From assembly GCA_902580275.1 (NCBI GenBank), contig CACHJZ010000007.1:1-64000 (forward strand): a stretch of 64,000 nucleotides of DNA, in the 5' to 3' direction. Below, piece by piece: positions 19,108-30,903 of the stretch; the stretch's first letter is position 1, and each line of letters opens with the position of its first letter. Made by a program: the position numbers and the translations under genes. This stretch comes from an uncultured Pelagibacteraceae bacterium. Lineage in GTDB: Bacteria; Pseudomonadota; Alphaproteobacteria; Pelagibacterales; Pelagibacteraceae. The notes beneath the pieces are model-generated. The model made no database searches. It worked only from the letters and a program-made list of their open reading frames with translations, and was not told the DNA's origin.

Positions 19108-20883
19108 TTATACGGGTAAATCTATTTTGATTGTGGCTCCAATTTTATTCTCAACAAGCTTTAAAGTTCCATTATGGTCATTAATTATTTTATTCACTAT
19201 AGGAAGGCCTAAACCCGTGCCATTACTCTTTGTTGTGAAATATGGTTTAAGCAAATCATCCAAATTTTTACTACTAAATCCTAGGCCGTTATCGTTAATA
19301 ATGATCTGTATATAATCATCTTTTTTTAAAATTTCTATATTAATTTTCTTTGTAAAATCAGGGTTTTTTAAAAATTTCTCTTTTAAACTTTCAATGGAGT
19401 TTTTAAAAAGATTTGTAAAGATTCTATTAAATTGCTCTGAGTCACAATTAATATTTAATGGTTCTTTGAAATACTTGAAACTTATATTTACTGATTTATC
19501 AATTTCATTCATCAGAATTATATTTTCTTTTATTAATTTCACAATATTATGTTTTTTTAAAATTGGTTTCGGCATTCTAGCGAAATCAGAAAATTCATTT
19601 ATTAAATTTTCTATTTGTTTGATTTGTTTGTTAATAATTTTTAAATTTTCATTGAAATTGAATTTATCTTTCTCATTCATTAAATTTGAAAACTTTGAAT
19701 TAAATCTGTCAATAATTAATTGTATGGGTGTTAGAGGATTTTTAATCTCGTGGGCTAATTTTCTAGCAACATTTTCCCATGCCTCATGTCGCTCAGTAAG
19801 AAGTAATTTATCTTGTTGAGTTTTTAAACGATCAATCATCAAGTTGAAATTTTTATTTAATGATTCAAGTTCTTTATCTGTTTTTATCTCAGGAACTTTA
19901 GTATCTAAATTTCCTCTACCTATACTCATTGATGCGTTTACTAAATTATTAATCGATCTAAAAAAACGTGAGGAAAACCTTATCGCTATTGAAACACTTA
20001 GAAATAGCATTAAAGAAACAACTATTAAATAAATTAGTATAAAGGAAATTTGTATACCTGTTCTTTTATCCTCAACTGTATAATAAAAATTGAGTGCTTC
20101 TTGAGACTCTGTCAAATATTTCGAAATATCTTCTTCTAAATATTTAACTACATAGATATAAGTTTTTTTATAATTAGGTAGCTTAAGTAATGCAGCAGAT
20201 TTATTCTCAAATGCATTTATAATTTTAAGAGGCCTATCATCTTTAATTACTAATTCGAATGCTTTCTGTTCTGGTGCTATAAATTTCTTCATATCATTTA
20301 AGGTTGACATTATAATTTTTTTTTGATCAGTAATTATATGTATTTCATCTACGTTACGTAAAATTTTTTGGTTTATTAAGAATTTTTTGAAATCAAGTGG
20401 ATCACTTTGATAAAAATTTCCACTTTTATTTATATCGAAAGCTATCATCACAATATCGCTCTCTATCTTATTTCTTACATCTTGAACATAATTTTTAGCT
20501 AACTCGTAAGAGTTATTGACGGCAGTTGTTATTTTTTTATCAAAATATTTCTCTAGTGCGAAAGAAAACAAAAAGAGAGAAAAAATTGATATTAGTATTG
20601 ATGGTATTAAGGTGAATAGTGCAAAAAAAGTGATATATTTTTTATTTGATTTTGAGCCTTTTACATCGATTTCGTTTTTAATCGATTTTTTTATTTCAAG
20701 AAAAACAAAAACAAAAAAGAATAATAGTAATACTATGTTTACGAGTAATAAATATTGTAAATTGACCTCATTTAATTCAATAAAACTTTTATCAATGAAT
20801 GTTAAAAATGTGATAAAACCAACAAATAATGTGATAAGGAAGATTAAAATAATAAAAATATTTTTTTTGATAAATTCAAGCAT
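19108..20883 (-). CDS. ntrY: NtrY-type sensor histidine kinase
   Basis: TM segments, HAMP, ARKLAHEIKNPLTPIQL H-box, NGTGLGLPIV G-box; paired with NtrX. Confidence 0.9.
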   Translation of the reverse strand: MLEFIKKNIFIILIFLITLFVGFITFLTFIDKSFIELNEVNLQYLLLVNIVLLLFFFVFVFLEIKKSIKNEIDVKGSKSNKKYITFFALFTLIPSILISIFSLFLFSFALEKYFDKKITTAVNNSYELAKNYVQDVRNKIESDIVMIAFDINKSGNFYQSDPLDFKKFLINQKILRNVDEIHIITDQKKIIMSTLNDMKKFIAPEQKAFELVIKDDRPLKIINAFENKSAALLKLPNYKKTYIYVVKYLEEDISKYLTESQEALNFYYTVEDKRTGIQISFILIYLIVVSLMLFLSVSIAIRFSSRFFRSINNLVNASMSIGRGNLDTKVPEIKTDKELESLNKNFNLMIDRLKTQQDKLLLTERHEAWENVARKLAHEIKNPLTPIQLIIDRFNSKFSNLMNEKDKFNFNENLKIINKQIKQIENLINEFSDFARMPKPILKKHNIVKLIKENIILMNEIDKSVNISFKYFKEPLNINCDSEQFNRIFTNLFKNSIESLKEKFLKNPDFTKKINIEILKKDDYIQIIINDNGLGFSSKNLDDLLKPYFTTKSNGTGLGLPIVNKIINDHNGTLKLVENKIGATIKIDLPV

Positions 20884-20917
20884 TGTGTAATAATTTCATT
20901 ATCTTATATATATCGAC

Positions 20918-22027
20918 ATGAGCAATTGTTTTATAATACTAGCCGCAGGACAAAGCAAAAGATTTAAATCAATTAATCTAAAGCAATATACATATTACAG
21001 AAGTAAACCTGTATTTGAGCATTCATTAGATAAAATCTTAGAATGTAAACTCTTCAAATACATAATTTTAGTAACCAATAAAAAATCATTTATTAAAAAG
21101 AAATATTTATCAAAAATTAAGGTTTTAAAAGGTGGAAAAGAAAGGAGCGATTCTTCTTTAATCGCCATTAAATATGCTAAGAGGTTTAAAGTCAGAAATA
21201 TCTTAATCCATGATGCAGCAAGACCAAATTTTTCACTTAAATTAGTTAAAAATGTATTATTTAGTTTGAAAAAAAATAAAGCTGTGGTGCCATACATTAA
21301 TTCTACAGATGCAATTAAATACAATTTTAAAAAATCACTATTTAACTTAAGAAAAGAAAATATTTATTTAGCACAAACTCCCCAAGGTTTTAGGTTCAAA
21401 GATATATATGAATTAGCAAAAAAAAATAAAAACAAGATTCAGGATGAATCTAGCCTATTCATTAATAATAACTATAGAGTTAAATTTATTAAAGGTGAAA
21501 TAGAGAATACTAAAATTACATATAAGAGAGATTTAAAATATATATCAACGTTTTATGGAATTGGTTTTGATGTCCACAGACTTGTCAAAGGAAGAAAACT
21601 TTATTTAGGTGGATTAGATATTAAATCATCATTAGGCACACTGGGACATTCTGATGGGGATCCTGTTTTACATGCCATAACAGATGCAATTCTTGGAGCC
21701 TGCAAAAAGGGTGATATTGGTCAGAAATTTTCAAATAAAAATTCTAAGTATAAAAATATAAGATCAACAATATTATTAAGTAGAGTAATTAAAGAAGTGG
21801 AAGAAAATAGTTTTTATATAAATAATCTGGATATTAACATAATAACTCAAACACCTAAAATTTCAAAATATAAACATAAAATTGTTAAATCAATTTCAGA
21901 TATTTGTGGAATACCGAAAAATAAAATAAATATAAAAGGTAAGACGACAGAAAAACTGGGATTAATAGGGAAGGAAAAAGCTATTGCTTGTGAAGTAATT
22001 ACTTCAATTTCAAAATATGATTTATAA
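20918..22027 (+). CDS. ispDF: Bifunctional IspD/IspF (MEP isoprenoid pathway)
   Basis: N-terminal CMP transferase (LAAGQSKRFKS) fused to IspF (GIGFDVHRLVKGRKLYLGG, LGHSDGDPVLHAITDAILGA). Confidence 0.95.
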   Translation: MSNCFIILAAGQSKRFKSINLKQYTYYRSKPVFEHSLDKILECKLFKYIILVTNKKSFIKKKYLSKIKVLKGGKERSDSSLIAIKYAKRFKVRNILIHDAARPNFSLKLVKNVLFSLKKNKAVVPYINSTDAIKYNFKKSLFNLRKENIYLAQTPQGFRFKDIYELAKKNKNKIQDESSLFINNNYRVKFIKGEIENTKITYKRDLKYISTFYGIGFDVHRLVKGRKLYLGGLDIKSSLGTLGHSDGDPVLHAITDAILGACKKGDIGQKFSNKNSKYKNIRSTILLSRVIKEVEENSFYINNLDINIITQTPKISKYKHKIVKSISDICGIPKNKINIKGKTTEKLGLIGKEKAIACEVITSISKYDL

Positions 22028-22511
22028 ATTTAATTCTTTATTCGTAACATTATTTGGTATTGGCAGAATAAGCAAAATTCCAGGAAGTATTGCATCTTTA
22101 GTAACTATTATTTTTTTATTTTTTATATTTCAAATTCTAGATTTAGCCCCTGATCTAGTTTTAATTTGTTTGATTGTAATATTTTTTGTTTCACTTTATT
22201 CCATAAATCAGTTTATTAAAAATAAAGAAAACAAAGATCCAAAAGAAATTGTAATAGATGAATTTATTGGTCAATCAATACCAATATGTTTATATGAAAT
22301 AGCCCACGAGAGTTCAAAAGAAACTAACGAAGTATTAACATTTTATTTTATAATGTTTATTCTATTTAGAATTTTTGACATTACGAAACCTTACCCCGTT
22401 AGTTATTATGATAAAAATTTTAAAAATAGTTTTGGTGTAGTTATGGATGACGTTTGTGCTGGGTTATATGTTGTGGCAGTTATGGTATTATATATGGTTT
22501 TCAGCTCATGA
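22017..22511 (+). CDS. pgpA: Phosphatidylglycerophosphatase A
   Basis: GIGRISKIPGSIAS, IVIDEFIGQ, FRIFDITKPYPVSYYD, VMDDVCAGLYV motifs. Confidence 0.9.
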   Translation: MIYKFNSLFVTLFGIGRISKIPGSIASLVTIIFLFFIFQILDLAPDLVLICLIVIFFVSLYSINQFIKNKENKDPKEIVIDEFIGQSIPICLYEIAHESSKETNEVLTFYFIMFILFRIFDITKPYPVSYYDKNFKNSFGVVMDDVCAGLYVVAVMVLYMVFSS

Positions 22512-22981
22512 AAAAAATTTCTAACAAAGTAGTAAAAATACTTAGGGCGAAAAAATTAAAAATTTCTTTTGCAGAGTCATGCACAGGTGGTTTATTAGCT
22601 AGTTCGATTACTTCGATTGGTGGATCTTCTAAAATTTTTACTTTAGGAATGGTTACTTACTCAAATCAATCAAAAATAAATATTTTAAAAGTTCCAAAAA
22701 AAATTATAGCTAAATATGGCGCTGTTAGCTACGAGACATGTTTGGAAATGGTAAAGAATTTGAGTAAAATTAGTCGAACAAATTTATCAATTTCTATAAC
22801 AGGAATAGCTGGACCCAAAGGTGGAACTAAAGAAAAACCAGTCGGACTTGTTTATATTGGGTTAAAGAAAGGAAATAAAATTGTCGTAAAGAAATATTTA
22901 TTTAAACACAAAAATCGAAATTCAATTCAAAAAGCTACAGTTATAAAAGCTTTAAACCTTATTTTAAGTATTTTTAAATAG
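22508..22981 (+). CDS. CinA C-terminal-domain protein (nicotinamide-nucleotide amidase, PncC-like)
   Basis: FAESCTGGLLASSITSIGGSSKIF, SITGIAGPKGGTKEKPVGLVYIG; start set at ATG 22508 (MKKISNK...). Confidence 0.9.
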   Translation: MKKISNKVVKILRAKKLKISFAESCTGGLLASSITSIGGSSKIFTLGMVTYSNQSKINILKVPKKIIAKYGAVSYETCLEMVKNLSKISRTNLSISITGIAGPKGGTKEKPVGLVYIGLKKGNKIVVKKYLFKHKNRNSIQKATVIKALNLILSIFK

Positions 22982-23413
22982 TTCCTCAGCTCTTTTTTGA
23001 AAGGCATCTGCAATCTTATTAAGACCATATGTAAAAGACTTAGTCATTAATATATTTAAAAATTTATTTTTTAGCTCAAAATCTACATCAAAGGATACTT
23101 CAGTCATGTTACCTTTTTGATTAAAATACCACCTATTTTCTAAATATTTTAATGGACCATCAATATTAGTAACGTAAATTGTGTCTTCTTTTTTATTAAA
23201 TCTCACATCGCTTTTATATGTGTCTTTAAAAATTCCCTTTCCAATAGTCAAATCTGCAATAATATATATATCCTCCCCTTTATCGTTACGCTCATAAACT
23301 TTTGAGTTAATACAATAAGGTATGAAATGGGGATACTTGTCTATATCTAAAACTAAATCAATTAAATTTTTTTTTTCAATTTGAATTAATCGTTTGACCG
23401 ATGCTTGGGGCAT
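22964..23413 (-). CDS. RatA/Coq10 START-like ubiquinone-binding protein
   Basis: Polyketide cyclase/START-like fold pattern ([15 protein letters not shown]...); neighbour of lipA as in other alphaproteobacteria. Confidence 0.82.
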   Translation of the reverse strand: MPQASVKRLIQIEKKNLIDLVLDIDKYPHFIPYCINSKVYERNDKGEDIYIIADLTIGKGIFKDTYKSDVRFNKKEDTIYVTNIDGPLKYLENRWYFNQKGNMTEVSFDVDFELKNKFLNILMTKSFTYGLNKIADAFQKRAEELFKNT

Positions 23414-24329
23414 TTGTTTTTAAACGTTGGGTTTTTAGTTTTCTAAAATCTTCATCTGCATGATAAGAGGATCTTGTTAATGGCGTTGAAGATACTAGTA
23501 AAAATCCTTTTGATTTTGCAATTTCCCCAAATTCTTTAAATTCATTAGGATGATAATATTTTTCGAGTGGATGATGTTTTGAGGAAGGTTGTAAATATTG
23601 ACCAATTGTTAAAAAATCAACTTTGGCAGATATTAAATCATCCATAACTTGTACGACTTCATCCTTTTTTTCACCTAGACCAATCATTATTCCAGATTTA
23701 GTAAATATATTTTTATTTATTTCTTTAGATTTTTTTAAAAGATCTAGAGATGCAAAGTATCTAGCTCCTGGTCTAACCTTTCTATAAAGGCTAGGCACTG
23801 TTTCAATATTATGATTAAATACATCTGGATTAGCCTCAATAACTTTTTTATAGGAATCACCTTTTCTAAGAAAATCTGGAGTTAGTACCTCTACTGATGT
23901 GTTTGGGTTTAATTTTTTTGTAGCTAAAATTACCTCATAAAAATGATTTGATCCACCATCGGGTAAATCATCTCTATCAACGGATGTAATTACTACATGG
24001 TTAAGATCTAATTTTTTTACTGCATTTGATATTTTGTATGGTTCAAATGGATCGAGCGGCTGTGGTTTTCCAGTGCTAACATCACAAAAAGCACAAGCTC
24101 GAGTACAAGTGTCTCCCATTATCATAAAAGTTGCGTGCCTTTTGCTCCAACATTCAGTTATATTTGGACAATTCGCTTCCTGACAAACTGTAACTAATTT
24201 ACTTTTATTAATTAAACTTTTAGTAATAAAAAATTCTTTACTATTAATTATTTTAGATTTAATCCAATGAGGTTTCCTCTTTATTGGATTAACTGGTTTA
24301 TTTACTTTTTCTGGGTGTCTAATTTTCAT
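23376..24329 (-). CDS. lipA: Lipoyl synthase
   Basis: [13 protein letters not shown] and [10 protein letters not shown] radical-SAM/Fe-S motifs. Confidence 0.96.
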   Translation of the reverse strand: MKIRHPEKVNKPVNPIKRKPHWIKSKIINSKEFFITKSLINKSKLVTVCQEANCPNITECWSKRHATFMIMGDTCTRACAFCDVSTGKPQPLDPFEPYKISNAVKKLDLNHVVITSVDRDDLPDGGSNHFYEVILATKKLNPNTSVEVLTPDFLRKGDSYKKVIEANPDVFNHNIETVPSLYRKVRPGARYFASLDLLKKSKEINKNIFTKSGIMIGLGEKKDEVVQVMDDLISAKVDFLTIGQYLQPSSKHHPLEKYYHPNEFKEFGEIAKSKGFLLVSSTPLTRSSYHADEDFRKLKTQRLKTNAPSIGQTINSN

Positions 24330-24627
24330 TATCTGTAACTATATAAGTCGTTTCCCCCTTTTTACCAAGCATCAATTTGTCCCTTATAAGCATATCGATG
24401 TAATCATAATCAAGCCTCTCATTTAAAAGAGTATTTTTTAATTCAATATTTTTTATCTTTTCAAGCGTTTCTTTTTCTTGGATTTTTAGATTTTCTAAAA
24501 CTTCCTTTTTTTCAAAATATGCAAATAGACCTCTTTGACCCCCAAAAAGATTTATTAAAATGTATACAAATAAAATAGTTAAAATAATAATTTTTAGATT
24601 TTCTTTGATTTTTAATAAAACACTCAC
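24319..24627 (-). CDS. ftsB: FtsB/DivIC-like septum formation initiator
   Basis: 102 aa, one TM followed by coiled coil, immediately downstream of eno. Confidence 0.75.
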   Translation of the reverse strand: MSVLLKIKENLKIIILTILFVYILINLFGGQRGLFAYFEKKEVLENLKIQEKETLEKIKNIELKNTLLNERLDYDYIDMLIRDKLMLGKKGETTYIVTDNEN

Positions 24628-25877
24628 AAATAATTCATCCTTGCATTAGACCCCAAATCTTCCTCAATTCTTATTAATTGATTATATTTTGAAACTCTTT
24701 CAGATCTTGACAACGAACCAGTTTTTATTTGATTTGAATTAGTACCTACCGCAAGGTCTGCAATGAAAGTATCTTCGCTGTCTCCTGATCTGTGTGAAAT
24801 GACGGTCTTATATCCAATATTATTTGCAAATCTAATAACATCTAATGTTTCAGAAACTGTCCCAATTTGATTAAGTTTAATCAGAATTGAATTGGAAGAC
24901 TCGTATAAAAAACCTTTTTTAAGTCTCTCCAAATTGGTTACATATAAGTCATCACCAACAATTTGTATTTTTTTTGTAGCTTTATTGAATCTACTCCATG
25001 CCAACCAATCGTTTTCAAAAAAAGGGTCTTCTATAGACTTAATTTTAAACTTTTTAATTAATTTGATATACTTATTAATTGTTTGCTCTACATTTAGGTA
25101 TTTTTTTGAATGAATTGAATATTTCTTGTTTTTATATAATTCATTAGCAGCAACATCTAGGCAAATTGATATTTGCTTACCATTTTTAAAGCCAGCTTTT
25201 TCAATTGATTTTACTATTAGTCGTAATGCCTCTTCATTGCTTGATATCATTGGAGCAAATCCACCTTCGTCACCAACAGAAATTGACATTCCTCTATCTG
25301 AAATAATTTTTTTTAAACACTGTATTACTAAAAAACACATTCTCACAGCCTCTGAAAAATTTTTTGCGCCATCTGGACGGATCATAAATTCTTGTATTCT
25401 TAATTTATTATTTGCATGTGCACCCCCATTAATTATATTCATCATTGGAAAAGGTAGTTTGAAGTTTTTTTTAATTATAAAGTTTTTATAAAGTGGAATT
25501 TTTTTAATTTTTGATGAGAGTTTTTTTACAGCCATTGATACAGCTAAAATTGCATTTGCCCCAATTTTTGTTTTATGTTTAGTGCCATCTAAATTAATTA
25601 AAATTGAATCGATAAGTTCTTGATTATGAACATTTTTATTTAATAATTTTTTTGATATTTTTGAATTAATGTATTTGACAGGGCCAAAAACACTCTTTCC
25701 AAAATATTTTTTATTTTTTTTGTCTCTTTTCTCATGCGCCTCATAAGAACCTGTTGATGCACCCGATGGACAAATTGCGCTTGAACTTTTTTCATTGCTG
25801 AAAACTTCTGCTTCGATGGTTGGGTTTCCTCTACTATCAAATACCTGTCTTGCTATAACTCTGGTAATTTTACTCAT
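24624..25877 (-). CDS. eno: Enolase
   Basis: [43 protein letters not shown]. Confidence 0.97.
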   Translation of the reverse strand: MSKITRVIARQVFDSRGNPTIEAEVFSNEKSSSAICPSGASTGSYEAHEKRDKKNKKYFGKSVFGPVKYINSKISKKLLNKNVHNQELIDSILINLDGTKHKTKIGANAILAVSMAVKKLSSKIKKIPLYKNFIIKKNFKLPFPMMNIINGGAHANNKLRIQEFMIRPDGAKNFSEAVRMCFLVIQCLKKIISDRGMSISVGDEGGFAPMISSNEEALRLIVKSIEKAGFKNGKQISICLDVAANELYKNKKYSIHSKKYLNVEQTINKYIKLIKKFKIKSIEDPFFENDWLAWSRFNKATKKIQIVGDDLYVTNLERLKKGFLYESSNSILIKLNQIGTVSETLDVIRFANNIGYKTVISHRSGDSEDTFIADLAVGTNSNQIKTGSLSRSERVSKYNQLIRIEEDLGSNARMNYL

Positions 25878-26701
25878 TTAATTTTTACAAGCTTATCTAT
25901 TTCATATAATTGATTTAATAATTGTTCTAATTTATTAATTGGTAACATATTTGGCCCATCCGAAGGTGCATTATCTGGATCTTGATGCGTTTCGATAAAA
26001 ACGCCTGCAACACCAACTGCTACAGCAGCTCTAGCTAAATATTCCACAAATTCTCTTTGACCACCACTTTTATCACCCATCCCACCAGGTTGTTGAACAG
26101 AATGAGTAGCATCAAATATTACAGGATATCCAAGTTTAGACATTATTGGTAATGATCTCATATCTGATACTAGAGTATTGTAACCAAAGCTTGCTCCTCT
26201 CTCAGTAACCAAAATATTATTATTTCCAGATTCAGAAATTTTTTTTGTCACATTTGCCATATCCCATGGTGCTAAAAATTGACCTTTTTTAACATTGATT
26301 ATTTTTTTTGTTTTTGCAGCAGCAATTAATAAGTCAGTTTGTCTACAAAGAAATGCTGGAATCTGCAAAATATCTACATGATTTGATACAGCCAAGCATT
26401 GCTCCTCGTTATGAATATCCGTTAAAACAGGAACTTTTAATTCTTTTTTAATTTTATCAAAAACTGGTAAAGACTTTTCTAATCCAGCACCTCTTTTACC
26501 TTTTAAACTTGTTCGATTGGCTTTATCAAACGACGTTTTGTAAATAAAACCAATACTAAATTTATCTGCTATTTCTTTTATTTTTCCAGCCATATCTAGT
26601 GCATGTTGTTCGGATTCCAATTGGCATGGACCCGCAATTAAAGTGAATGTATCTTTATTTGAGATTTTTACTCCATTACAATTAATTATTTTATTTTCCA
26701 T
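25874..26701 (-). CDS. kdsA: 3-deoxy-8-phosphooctulonate (KDO-8-P) synthase
   Basis: [34 protein letters not shown]. Confidence 0.95.
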   Translation of the reverse strand: MENKIINCNGVKISNKDTFTLIAGPCQLESEQHALDMAGKIKEIADKFSIGFIYKTSFDKANRTSLKGKRGAGLEKSLPVFDKIKKELKVPVLTDIHNEEQCLAVSNHVDILQIPAFLCRQTDLLIAAAKTKKIINVKKGQFLAPWDMANVTKKISESGNNNILVTERGASFGYNTLVSDMRSLPIMSKLGYPVIFDATHSVQQPGGMGDKSGGQREFVEYLARAAVAVGVAGVFIETHQDPDNAPSDGPNMLPINKLEQLLNQLYEIDKLVKIK

Positions 26702-28314
26702 TATTTTGATTTAGCAGCCTTAATAAAGGAAGAGAATAAAGGATGAGGGTTTAAAGGTCTAGATTTAAATTCTGGATGAAACTGAACACCGATAAACCAT
26801 GGGTGATTCTTTAATTCGATTATTTCAGGTAAATTATTGTTTGGCGACATTCCAGAAAAAATCATACCATTGGACTCAAACTTACTTTGCAAATGTTTAT
26901 TAACCTCATATCTATGCCTGTGTCTTTCTTTAATATTAGTTGAATTGTATATTTTTTTTACTAGGGAATTATGTCTTAATTTTGCTTCATAAAGACCTAG
27001 TCTCATAGTACCACCTAATTCTTTATTAGTACCTTTAATTATTTTCCCTTCTTTATCCCATTCATTCATCAGACCAATAACCGGAAAGCATTTTTTATCT
27101 AACTCAGATGATCCTGCATGCTTAATATTCAGTTTATTTCTGGCAAATTCAATAACAGCCATTTGCATACCAAAACATATTCCAAAGAAAGGAATTTTAT
27201 TTCTTCTAGCAAAATTAATTGCTGCTATTTTCCCCTCTGTACCCCTTTTTCCAAAACCACCTGGTATTAGAATACCTGAAACATTTTTAAGTAATTTCTT
27301 AACATCTTGTTTCTTTAAATTATCAGACTCAATTCTTAGTAGATTTACTTTTACTTTATTAAAAATTCCACCATGAATTAAAGCCTCATCTAAGGATTTA
27401 TAAGCATCTTTTAAATTAACATATTTTCCAATAATCGCTATATTCACTTTCTTTTTTGAATTTAGAACTGTATTAGTTATTCTTTTCCACGGTGTTAAAT
27501 TTGCATTTTTTTTTGGCTTAATATTGAAATATTTTAAAACTTGTTTATTTAACTTTTCTTTATGAAAACTTATAGGTGCTTCATAAATTGTTCTTACATC
27601 AACTGTTTCAATAACGTTATCTATTGGTACATTACAAAATAAAGATATTTTTTTTCTTTGGTCTATCGGAATTGATTTTTGAGACCTGCATATTACTATA
27701 TCTGGCTGAATACCTAAACTTCTAAGCTCCTTAACCGAATGTTGTGTTGGTTTGGTTTTAATTTCATCAGATGATTTTAAAAAAGGAACAAGTGTCAGAT
27801 GTATAAATAGACTTCTTTTTTTTCCCACATCATTTGCAAATTGTCTTATTGCTTCGACAAAAGGTAAACTCTCAATATCCCCTACGGTTCCACCTATTTC
27901 ACAAATTACAAAATCTTCATTAGTTATATCGCCTTTTATAAATTCTTTAATTCTATCAGTTACATGAGGAATTACTTGTACAGTTTTACCTAGGTACTTG
28001 CCGGTTCTTTCTTTTTTAATTATGTCGCTGTATATTTTTCCTGTAGTTATGTTGTCTGTTTTTTTTGCAGAAATATTTGAGAACCTTTCGTAATGGCCTA
28101 AATCTAAATCTGTCTCGGCACCATCGTCAGTAACAAAAACTTCACCATGTTGAAATGGGCTCATTGTACCAGGATCCACATTTAAGTAAGGATCCATTTT
28201 TCTAAGTCTTACCTTATAGCCTTGAGATTTGAGGAGATATGCAAGTGATGCTGATGATAATCCTTTTCCTAAAGATGATACCACGCCGCCAGTAACGAAT
28301 ATATATCGCGCCAT
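26701..28314 (-). CDS. pyrG: CTP synthase
   Basis: [22 protein letters not shown]-terminal glutamine amidotransferase (FFGICFGMQ). Confidence 0.97.
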   Translation of the reverse strand: MARYIFVTGGVVSSLGKGLSSASLAYLLKSQGYKVRLRKMDPYLNVDPGTMSPFQHGEVFVTDDGAETDLDLGHYERFSNISAKKTDNITTGKIYSDIIKKERTGKYLGKTVQVIPHVTDRIKEFIKGDITNEDFVICEIGGTVGDIESLPFVEAIRQFANDVGKKRSLFIHLTLVPFLKSSDEIKTKPTQHSVKELRSLGIQPDIVICRSQKSIPIDQRKKISLFCNVPIDNVIETVDVRTIYEAPISFHKEKLNKQVLKYFNIKPKKNANLTPWKRITNTVLNSKKKVNIAIIGKYVNLKDAYKSLDEALIHGGIFNKVKVNLLRIESDNLKKQDVKKLLKNVSGILIPGGFGKRGTEGKIAAINFARRNKIPFFGICFGMQMAVIEFARNKLNIKHAGSSELDKKCFPVIGLMNEWDKEGKIIKGTNKELGGTMRLGLYEAKLRHNSLVKKIYNSTNIKERHRHRYEVNKHLQSKFESNGMIFSGMSPNNNLPEIIELKNHPWFIGVQFHPEFKSRPLNPHPLFSSFIKAAKSK

Positions 28315-28354
28315 GGAATTATGTTATAGCGAATTATTTTTGAAATGAAAATAC

Positions 28355-28657
28355 TTAATTGTTATTTTCAGGAATTTTTGGGACTTCTTCTGAATTTTCC
28401 TCTATTTTATCAATGATAGAGGTTTCTGTTTCCAATTCCCCTCTTGATATAATTGTCAATGAAAGACTACAAATAATAAATAAAGTGGCAATTATTGCTG
28501 TCGCTTTAGTAAAAAAATCACCCGCTGTTCTAGATAACATATAGCTTTCTTGGGAAACACCAATTCCTAGTGCTCCTCCTTCAGATTTTTGCAATAAAAC
28601 TATTATTACTAATAGTACGGCTAGAACTATATTTATTACTAATAGAATATTTTCCAT
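28355..28657 (-). CDS. secG: Preprotein translocase subunit SecG
   Basis: 100 aa, two TM; IVLLQKSEGGALGIG motif. Confidence 0.85.
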   Translation of the reverse strand: MENILLVINIVLAVLLVIIVLLQKSEGGALGIGVSQESYMLSRTAGDFFTKATAIIATLFIICSLSLTIISRGELETETSIIDKIEENSEEVPKIPENNN

Positions 28658-28662
28658 GGGAA

Positions 28663-29418
28663 TTAATTAAACGTTTTTTTTATTATATCAATAAGTTTAT
28701 CACTATTTTGAGATGCACCGCCTATTAAAAATCCGTCCAGATTCGTTATTTTTTTTAGTATTGAAATATTCTTTGGACTTACAGATCCACCATATAAAAC
28801 TTTTGGATTTTTAAATTTCATTTTATTACTTAAAAATAATTTTAAGTAGTTAGTTGTATTTTCTAAATCCTCTATTTTGGGGATAACACCAGAACCTATA
28901 GACCAAACAGGTTCGTACGCAATTAAGATATTTTTTTTATTTTTAACTTTTTTAAGACCTCTAATGATCTGACTCAATAATATTTTTTTAGTTAATCTTC
29001 TCTTTTTTTGTATTGATGTTTCACCGATACAAAAAATTACTTTTAATTTACATTTAAGAGCTGAAATTATTTTTTTGTTAATAATATTATCTTTTTCACC
29101 TTTTGCTCTTTTTTCAGAATGTCCTAATATGACGTATTCACATTTTAAAGATTTAATCATCTTCGCATTTATAGATCCAGTAGGAGGGCCATATTTTGAC
29201 GTAAAGCTACAGTTTTGTGCTCCAGTCATAATACTTGTATTTTTTAATTTTTGTATAAATGGATGTATCAATGTGAAGGGAGGACAATAAATAATTTTTA
29301 AATTTTTTGTTTTTTTATTTTTTTTCTTGAAATTTATAACTTTATTCAATGAATTAACGCTATTTAAATGGCCAAACATTTTCCAATTTGCTACAAAATA
29401 TCTTAATTTATTTGTCAT
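28663..29418 (-). CDS. tpiA: Triosephosphate isomerase
   Basis: VANWKMFG, ILGHSEKR, YEPVWSIGSG, LYGGSVSPKN, LIGGAS. Confidence 0.95.
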   Translation of the reverse strand: MTNKLRYFVANWKMFGHLNSVNSLNKVINFKKKNKKTKNLKIIYCPPFTLIHPFIQKLKNTSIMTGAQNCSFTSKYGPPTGSINAKMIKSLKCEYVILGHSEKRAKGEKDNIINKKIISALKCKLKVIFCIGETSIQKKRRLTKKILLSQIIRGLKKVKNKKNILIAYEPVWSIGSGVIPKIEDLENTTNYLKLFLSNKMKFKNPKVLYGGSVSPKNISILKKITNLDGFLIGGASQNSDKLIDIIKKTFN

Positions 29419-29475
29419 ATTTAATTATTTAATCTATAGGTTTGTCGTTTATAGTTCAATAATTTAAAAAAAACG

Positions 29476-30903
29476 ATGTTAAATAGTATTAGAAATTTTT
29501 CAAAAACGATAACTGCAAAAATATTCTTATTTATAGTTGCAGTGCCTTTTGTCTTTTGGGGTATGGGTGATGTATTTACGAGTGGAAATACAAATTCTTT
29601 AGCAAAAGTAAATAATGAAAATATATCAACAGAGGATTTTATTGATCATATAAATGAATTAAATATTAATCAAAACTTAATAAAGGATAGATTAGAAGAC
29701 AATATTTTGGAGGAAGTTCTAAGCAAATTAATATCAAATAAGTTAATTGAACTTGAAATAAAAGAAGCAAATTTAGTTATATCTGACAAAATTCTAGCAG
29801 AAAAAATAAAAACAAACTCGAATTTTTTAGATGAAAATTTAAATTTTTCTCGAACAAAATATGAAAAATTTTTACTTTCGAACAATCTTACAGCAAGTCG
29901 GTTTGAGAAAAATTTTAAAGAAAATGAATTTCAGGAAGAACTATTTAATTATTTAGGTGGAGGAATTAAATCACCTAATTTTTTAATAAATAATTCCTAT
30001 GAAGACGAAACTAAAAAAATTAACATAGAATTTATTAATCTTGAAAACATTTATTCAAAAAAAGAAAATATCAATAATGATGATGTTAAAAATTATATTA
30101 ATAAAAATAAAGAAAAACTTAAAAAGGATTACATAGATTTTTCTTATTCAAAAGTAACTCCAAAAGATTTGATAGGTCTAGACGAATATAATGATGAATT
30201 TTTTACAAAAATAGATGAAATCGAAAGTAAATTATTAAATAATGTAAGTTTTAAAGATACAATTCAAACATATGATTTGAAAAGTATATCAAAAAAAAAC
30301 TTTATTCCACAATCTGATAAAGAAACAATTGAAACTAAAATTTATAATCTTAGAAACAATGAAAAGTCTGGTGTTATTGACGAAACCGATTTTTTTGTAA
30401 TTTATGAAATTACAAAAATTGAAAATAAAATTCCAAACATAGATGATAGTAATTTTGTAAACCAAGTCAAACAATTTATATTTAATAAGAATAAATTTGA
30501 ATTTAATAAAAAAATCTTAAAAAAAATTAATGATAATAATTTTTTTAATAGTGATTTTAATAAATTAGTCTCAGGCAAAAACAAAATTGAGAAAACGTTA
30601 ATTAAATCAAAGAACGATGTAGAAAAATTTAGCTCAGAATCATTAGAAGTCATTTACTCTCTTCCAATTAAAAGCTTCGCATTAGTTGCTGACAATGAAA
30701 AAAATATTTATTTAGTAAAAATTCTAAATCATAAAATAGATAAAATCCTTGAAAATAATGAACTTAAAAATATTTATTATATTGAAGCAAATAATTTAAT
30801 AAAAGATAAAATATTTCAAACTTATGATGTTTATTTAAATTCTAAATATACAATCAAAATAAATGAAAAAACTCTTGAAAGAGTAAAAAACTATTTTAGA
30901 TAA
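29476..30903 (+). CDS. PpiD/SurA-N-like periplasmic chaperone, short
   Basis: N-terminal TM plus SurA_N-like region (MLNSIRNFSKTITAKIFLFIVAVPFVFWGMGDVF); upstream of trpE as for PpiD in alphaproteobacteria. Confidence 0.7.
   Translation: MLNSIRNFSKTITAKIFLFIVAVPFVFWGMGDVFTSGNTNSLAKVNNENISTEDFIDHINELNINQNLIKDRLEDNILEEVLSKLISNKLIELEIKEANLVISDKILAEKIKTNSNFLDENLNFSRTKYEKFLLSNNLTASRFEKNFKENEFQEELFNYLGGGIKSPNFLINNSYEDETKKINIEFINLENIYSKKENINNDDVKNYINKNKEKLKKDYIDFSYSKVTPKDLIGLDEYNDEFFTKIDEIESKLLNNVSFKDTIQTYDLKSISKKNFIPQSDKETIETKIYNLRNNEKSGVIDETDFFVIYEITKIENKIPNIDDSNFVNQVKQFIFNKNKFEFNKKILKKINDNNFFNSDFNKLVSGKNKIEKTLIKSKNDVEKFSSESLEVIYSLPIKSFALVADNEKNIYLVKILNHKIDKILENNELKNIYYIEANNLIKDKIFQTYDVYLNSKYTIKINEKTLERVKNYFR

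Noticed and set aside
19394-19819. Plus-strand 141-aa ORF, and similar at 16967-17416, 42457-42870, 20516-20890
   Set aside because: Antisense to ntrY, trkA, bamA and ntrY respectively; expected by chance from the low-GC antisense frame.
22964-23413. RatA-like protein as a type II toxin
   Set aside because: The family is a Coq10/START-like protein and its position next to lipA is housekeeping; no antitoxin partner present.
25640-25840. 66-aa minus-strand ORF inside eno
   Set aside because: Alternate frame of enolase, no independent support.
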